From Zoroaster sp. YZ-2022 (taxonomy: Eukaryota > Echinodermata > Asteroidea > Forcipulatida > Zoroasteridae), in contig CM055819.1 in the NCBI GenBank assembly GCA_029582265.1, forward strand, positions 42,485,263 through 42,549,262: a stretch of DNA of 64,000 nt, written 5' to 3'. A program made the position numbers and the translations under genes. Numbering within the stretch: the stretch's first letter is position 1; each line of letters opens with the position of its first letter. Below the pieces are notes generated by a model. That model saw only the letters and a list, made by a program, of their open reading frames with translations, did not search any database and was not told the origin of the DNA. Positions 58,701 to 64,000 of the stretch are shown here, piece after piece.

Positions 58701-59013
58701 ATACTTGTTATAATAAGATTTTAAAATAAGTTTAAAATACATAAGCATTATGATCTATAATGAGTTTTTGCTTTACTCGTTTTGCAAGATCTTTTTAAGT
58801 AGTGTTAACATGAACCATCAACATTGATAACGTGACCACTTGTATATTGGTAGCATTTGTTTTCGTCGTAAGCCGTTATGCAATCAAGAGGAATAGATCA
58901 CTCGATGCTACATGATTGTAATTATTCGTTACATGAATACTTACAAGTATCGAATTCGTAGAACCATCAAATGTTCGGGTGTAATTTCACTGATTTGGTT
59001 GTTGCCCAGGTTT
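55743..59013 (-). CDS. LRR-containing GPCR (LGR/relaxin receptor/GRL101 type), last two exons
   Basis: Exon A (59013-58945, 69 nt) is one leucine-rich repeat, LNLGNNQISEITPEHLMVLR, ending in phase 2 at a GTAAGT donor. A 2.1-kb intron ends TTTTATTTTAG, and exon B (56857-55743) restores YLNVDIFSFCC, the hinge FCC motif of this family, then ends in a TAA or TAG stop after QPYAVQT. Exon B has TM1 (FMWIFGIAALIGNSVVIIWR), TM2 (NLAVADLIMGVYMLIIA), a TM3 end with VECFLGIVFPY in place of DRY, TM6 with FACWMPII and TM7 with NSSINPYLYTIY. Such receptors signal through G proteins at the plasma membrane. One frameshift between TM2 and TM3, at about 56500-56558, breaks the frame. It is a very recent pseudogene or a sequencing error. 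More LRR exons must lie upstream. Confidence 0.8.
57281..57309. repeat. (GAT)n microsatellite
   Basis: About ten GAT units; on the minus strand they read as a histidine run. Confidence 0.95.
57395..57530 (-). mobile_element. Penelope-like repeat end, inverted copy
   Basis: On the minus strand: CCTGAAGGATGATCAGAGCA, TACTGATCGAAACGTCGAG, then CAGTTCTTTTCAGAACTA and TTTTACATGGTGTCACCACA. It matches 55190-55300 block by block with the opposite orientation. It lies in the intron between the two receptor exons. Confidence 0.7.
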
Positions 59014-60720
59014 CTAAGATGATAAAACAAAGAAAAGCTTAAAACATCTCATTAAATCCCGTTATTTGGTTATTTTTCACTAATGTTCGTAGATTTCCAC
59101 CTGAAAGCATAATCGGTTAAACTATGAGAAATAATTGTGCCTGCAATAAATTATATATAAATATAATCACATCGAAATCTCGATACACAACACTTGAGAG
59201 CATCAACATTTAAACCCCCCAAAAAGTTTGTTGACACAGTGCCAACTATTGACAAGTGTGACATAGTGTGACGAATAACAATTTATTTCAATATCAACAT
59301 TCAAATTAATAATAAAACAAATATTCCAGTTTTCACTGATCTGTGAAAATACATTGCTCATTACGTTGTGTCGTTTTAAGAAAAAGTTGTGAAAATGAAT
59401 ACAAATCTGATCGTAAAACACGAACTTTGTACACCGTATCAATATATATTTTTTGTAAAGGTAAATTTTGTCAAATCTATTTTGTGGCTACTTGCCTACT
59501 TGAAGTTTATGAAGAACTAGTACAGTGTTGTAGACCATCAAATATTCTGAGTGCAAATTAACTGATATTTATGTTGTAAAGCCATCTAAAATAAAAAGAA
59601 GTAGAAATGACTGTAAATGAATAACTAGAGGTATTGAGTTTGGCAGAAAAACAAACTCAGGGTGTTCGAGTGTGCATCATATGTGGTGACGTCATCACCT
59701 AAAGTTATTAAAAGACAAGAGTTCCTTCAGGAGATATGAGTTTTCATAATATATAATTAAAATAACATATAATGTGCTATACTGAATACATTAACTTCCG
59801 GTTCAGTCATCCCATATAATTTTAAATTCTTCCAACCGAAAGTTCCGGTTCAATCATGTGACGTCATTCATACTTCATAGAATATTTCCTGATAATATGG
59901 GTGTCAATTGTGCCAAATTTGGTAAAATTCTGTCTAATGTTTTCTCGAGATAGCAAAAGTGACTTTTAAACCTGCCGTTAGAGGGCGTTGTTAAAAGCGA
60001 TGACGTCACCAAATATATTTTTGAAAAGAGCAGATCCCACTTAAAATATAAACCCAGAATGCTTTTTGCGAAAACGCTTTCAGATTTGCGTCAATTCATA
60101 AAACTTTTAAACTTGAACTTCCAGTTTGGACCGGAAATAAGGGTCAATAGGGTCATGTCTGTGTATCAAATGTCGAGTACTCTTCGTGTTCTGTATTATT
60201 ATGAAGGAATCAAGAAATTATCTATTGTGGTTCACAAGATATATAATACATTGTTTTAATTATAATTAATTACGTATTAATTCATTAGATGACTTCACCA
60301 TGACATCACAACGTCACCTGTAACTTTATATGTGTTAAGTTTTAAGGATATGTGAACCCTGCAACTATGTTCATGTCGCTCGAACACATAAAACAAATGA
60401 ACAATATCAAGAGGTGTTCGCGCTGTCGCTCAAAACACCCAATAACGGCTGTCCTCTAGTTGTTCATAACATGGTTGTTCACACAATGTAACGTGCGAAT
60501 TTCTAATACGGCAGTAAAGGCCAGCCATACAGTGACAGCGGTGTAACCAGGACTTTCAGTGAGGGGCACAGGGGCATTGCTTTTCAGTGGGGTTCAGTGG
60601 GTATGTTTTTCCTTTTTCGTGGGAACCTGGGCAACTTTAAATTAGTGTGTGTGTGGGGGCACGTGCCCACATCAGGCACCCGTGGCTATGCCGCTGTACA
60701 GTGATTCTGATACCACAATA
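59014..60720. other. intronic DNA, possible decayed LRR exon
   Basis: This should be intron of the receptor gene. On the minus strand, 59525-59586 follows a TTTTATTTTAG acceptor and reads like a decayed LRR exon (FALRIFDGLQHC) with an in-frame stop. Nothing else is recognised. Confidence 0.35.
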
Positions 60721-60723
60721 TTT

Positions 60724-60965
60724 TAAAGCCACTAGACACTATTGGTAATCCAAAAATATATGAACACAGTTTAACAGAAAACTAAAGTTGTGTTAAGTTG
60801 ATGATGGTATCAAACATTAATTGAAATATTTCTATCTCTGGAGATATCGTTTATGTAAAAGTAATAAAATATTAATTTCAAGGTCATCTGACATTTTACG
60901 TTAGAATGATTACGAACAGGCTGAAATTATTTTCACAATTTCTCGATAGACACACTTTACAGGTT
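60724..60965 (+). repeat. dispersed repeat, CACTAGACACTATTGGTAA type
   Basis: The opening GCCACTAGACACTATTGGTA, GATGGTATCAAACATT and GGAGATATCG blocks resemble a short interspersed element family that I recall as abundant in echinoderm genomes. The copy is diverged. The family name is not known to me. Confidence 0.45.
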
Positions 60966-62984
60966 ATTTTTTATACATATTATCTTGATTATTATTTTAA
61001 GAGGTCGATTAAAGTTCATTTAGATAGTAAAAGTGTAAACCAGATTTAATGTCTATATAATTTTTGTTATCAAGGTTTCAAAACAATGTTGCTGAGCAGG
61101 CAACTGACTAAACTAATATAGACTAATGTTTGCAAATTGCTAAGGCACATTGGCATCGTTAAAGGGGTTACATTGTTTGCGTGTAGTGTTAATATTCATA
61201 TTGGTTTTAGATGTTCATATTTCGTGGCTAGCTTTCTGCGACCTGCACCGTATACTGAGAATGTAATTTATTACAATGCCCTACCACCTATAAAAAACAC
61301 TTTGATATTGTTCTAATAATTGCTACGGTGTTCTACCGTTCCTGTATCACCAAAAGGAGGTTCACTGAAACGTCCTTAATTCATTGAATTGAAATTTCAG
61401 TATAAAAAAAACAGTCTTGTTGGCTAGTGGAGCTAGGGACAAATCTAATAAATAGAACATCATTTCTTAGATTAGATTTATTATTACCAATCGTCAATCA
61501 GTGTCAACTTGCTAATGATAAGCCCCAACATCAGTTGTAGAACTCTATCTGTCAGAAGTCCCATCAGGTGTTGGAAATGCCAATTAAAACAAAAACATAC
61601 CAGACGCCAATTTAGGAAATCATGTTATTGTGTCTTGTGTCGCCACATCGAAAAAAACCTATGTCTTCACACAGGACAACATTGCTATTCAATAACGTAC
61701 GTTATTATTAACAGGCTAATTACTGAAACAACCACTTCATCCGCCATAAAAACATAATTTGGGATAATTTTACATCATACAACAACGGCTAAAAGTACTC
61801 ATAAAGTAAATTATCTACACACATATTTACAGATACATACATTTAAATTAATTTATGTATAGATTGAGCAAAACTAAGCTCGGTCTATTTACATCCTTAT
61901 TACACAACTTGAACATAAAGGTGTAATATGGTCAACATAATAGAATGCACATAATTTTATGGATGGCGATTAAAGGGTGCTCATACGATTCAAGTCGATT
62001 CCCATTAGCAACAGAAACAAACAAACAGACAAACCACCCAACAAACACGATGTTCACTTTAGCCCACGGAATAAACATCTTATAAATTTGTATTACTAGT
62101 AGAGGAAATTATTAACCCAAATTTGTTTAGATGCCCCTCAAAATATGTACCAACCTATAAAGAAACAAAGGGGAAAAAAATACTCAAAAATCATTTGAGA
62201 GCATTAAACCCCCTGTACATGCCCCCTGAAAGATTTGTTTTGTAAGCAGGCAGCAGCATCCTGACTTCTTGTGCAGATTACCTATAGCGTTGTTGGGGGG
62301 CACAGTCTATTTTGTTTAAAAACACAGTGACAAGGAAACAATGAAGAAAACATCACTTCAACAATTAATTTAAAGTACTTTCATGTTTTACCTGTTGAAA
62401 TTTTAGCATACTATTCCATGACAACCTTTTCAACTGCCTTATATGAAACAAAAATCCCTGATTAAAAAGTAACATTAATATGAATAAAAGCTCGGTGTTC
62501 CCGTGGTTTTATATGGATTACCAACTTCAAATTTTATTTCATTATTGTATCAGATACTTTATCACCTGGAATAATATAAATTGATATTTGCTTTTAACAT
62601 TTCCCTTTTCCAATAAATAATTAAGTATAATAGTATGAATGTAAAATAGTTATTGGCCTCAGTTATGTTTTTGACAGCCCTAGCAAGTTGTTTCTCACAG
62701 AAAGAACCCGCTAGGTTTGAATGTCAAGCCAGTACCTACTATTTTGCATTTGTATACTACAGGTCCTTTGGGTTGGTAAGCAGTTTGCAACAGCCAATTC
62801 TCTATTTATAAAAATAGTACAAATTGCAAATCTGCTAACATTAACAACATATTTCACTTGGCAAACTTGAGGGATTTTAGATTGTATAATGCCAAAATGT
62901 GTTTCTGTAGATCTAATGCTCTTGAACAAGTTCTGCTCGTAGATGTGATGAAGCATCATCTTTAGATATAGTAAGATTTGCTAT
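60966..62984. other. intronic or intergenic DNA
   Basis: No firm feature. A 66-nt minus-strand stretch at 62392-62457, between CAG and GTAAAA, reads GFLFHIRQLKRLSWNSMLKF and could be a further LRR exon. Confidence 0.35.
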
Positions 62985-63110
62985 GACATGTATTGAAATA
63001 ATCTCACTTGAGTAGTAAGGGTTTCTAGAAGAAAGAACCTTTGGTTAACTCAACTTGTTTCGATCTGTGTGCTTTGAGTCATCTTCTAGGAGAATGCGGA
63101 ATGCTGGTGG
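62985..63110 (-). mobile_element. diverged Penelope-like repeat end
   Basis: On the minus strand: CTAGAAGATGACTCAAAGCA, CACAGATCGAAACAAGTTGA, then AAAGGTTCTTTCTTCTAGAAA and TACTACTCAA. It has the same block order as the copies at 55190 and 57530 but is more diverged. Confidence 0.55.
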
Positions 63111-64000
63111 GAGGGCCGTAGCTCGGTGGAGGAGTCTGATCACCTAGATCTTTTAGGCTTGCTTGTGCCATTCTTGTAGATGTCGCTATTGCCTTTAAAA
63201 AAATTCAATACATTTCTAATTTAAGTGTGAAATAACAAATTTATTATTACACAATTTATTATTCATAAGTGAAAAATAATGTGCAACAGTGCAAGGAAAA
63301 AGTAACTTAAATATCAGCTCTTTGACCATCCCTTTCAACCCTTAAAAACATTAAAAAATAGCCAAATCCCATATCCTGTTTGGCCTGTACTGGGGTTACA
63401 CAGTTGTAAATTTTCAATTTATTTGAATTCTAACGTTCTCTTTCCCTTACTTTATATTATATCATCATTGATTCTGTTCTGATTCTAACATGCTTCATTG
63501 GGTTAATATTTCATATTTTAAGATAATATATAAGTCCCCAGGCACATCAAAATCTGTTCCCCAAGTTAACTCCATGGACATTTCTTGCAGCCAGCCTACA
63601 TGGGTGCATAGTATGAATATTATTATTATTAAAAAACAAGCTTGCAACTAAGGTCACAGATAATAATTTAATACTGCCCAACTTTGCCCAACCGACAATC
63701 CTTTCAAGTAGTAGTACCAGCCCTTTATTACTAACTAATATATGGTGTGCAATTGAGTTCCGAAACCCATCAACCATATCAAATACCAGCTGACAGCTGA
63801 TTAGTAGTATTGTGGGTCTATGTGTGGTATACAATCACATACACAGTCTAGTAGCCAACGTGTATGTCTCATATACAGTACCTATACTCGATTTTGGAAC
63901 CTTTACATTAACTTTGCAGCCACCGATTTAGAAATATTTACGCGTTGCACGAAGATCACGCAGTGAAATTTTGTATTGGGGTTAAAAATAACTGTTTTTG
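63111..64000. other. non-coding interval
   Basis: AT-rich; no recognised gene. The minus-strand frame at 63547-63834 has no domain and spans an (ATT) tract. Confidence 0.4.

Noticed and set aside
61509..61757. 82-residue frame with several Cys and His
   Set aside because: Looked briefly like a zinc-binding protein, but spacing fits no known finger and no neighbouring exon supports it.

Overview
This is eukaryotic, animal-type DNA: AT-rich, with spliced genes, long introns, microsatellites and minisatellites, and nearly every metazoan transposon class. An echinoderm, perhaps a sea star, is my best guess. The reasons are an invertebrate LGR/GRL101-type receptor, Tx1, CR1 and I/Nimb-like LINEs, tRNA-derived SINEs, and an interspersed repeat at 60724 whose opening (CCACTAGACACTATTGGTAA) I associate with echinoderm genomes. 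The species call is inference.

Layout. 1-13 kb: non-coding DNA with a candidate 3.8-kb DNA transposon bounded by 35-bp inverted repeats (3756-7548) and holding two unrecognised minus-strand exons, two MITEs with TA at their ends, and a spliced but broken IS3EU/'integrase core' transposase (11039-12418). 13-16.7 kb: minisatellites, then a transposase C-terminal fragment followed 22 nt later by a textbook histone-type 3' stem-loop (16638-16653). 18.8-25.7 kb: a block of tandem DNA made of 0.5-0.63-kb units with an internal 12-bp array, a 3-kb satellite of 37-bp units, a 5'-truncated CR1 LINE and a 57-bp minisatellite. 27.5-29.7 kb: the last two exons of a probable PINX1/PXR1-like nucleolar gene, plus strand, with a MITE and a tRNA-like repeat in the intron and four near-identical 60-bp repeats just downstream. 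30-35 kb: two SINEs in opposite orientation, an 84-bp triplication, a tandem array of tRNA-like units and a ~95-bp tandem array. 35.3-41.2 kb: a nearly full-length but decayed I/Nimb-like LINE (minus). 41.8-50.5 kb: a nest of elements, namely an LTR-like sequence split by a piggyBac element with both TTAA ends intact, next to a Tx1-like LINE whose ORF1 and ORF2 are separated by a broken HARBI1 gene. 50.6-53.1 kb: a degenerate minisatellite and two MITEs. 54.7-59 kb: a Penelope-like remnant and the 3' end of a leucine-rich-repeat GPCR gene (minus). 59-64 kb: probably the upstream intron(s) of that receptor, with weak candidate LRR exons and more repeats.

Only two host genes are supported: the PINX1-like 3' exons and the LGR-type receptor 3' exons. 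The receptor's LRR exon and its transmembrane exon splice in phase and rebuild the hinge leading to the FCC motif, but the transmembrane exon carries one frameshift between TM2 and TM3. Everything else recognisable is mobile or repeat DNA, mostly dead. I did not find a complete new multi-gene system. The most unusual signals are the histone-type stem-loop behind a transposase tail, the 3.8-kb element with unrecognised exons, and the Penelope-type repeat motif that could fold like a hammerhead ribozyme and lies in inverted orientation on both sides of the receptor exon.
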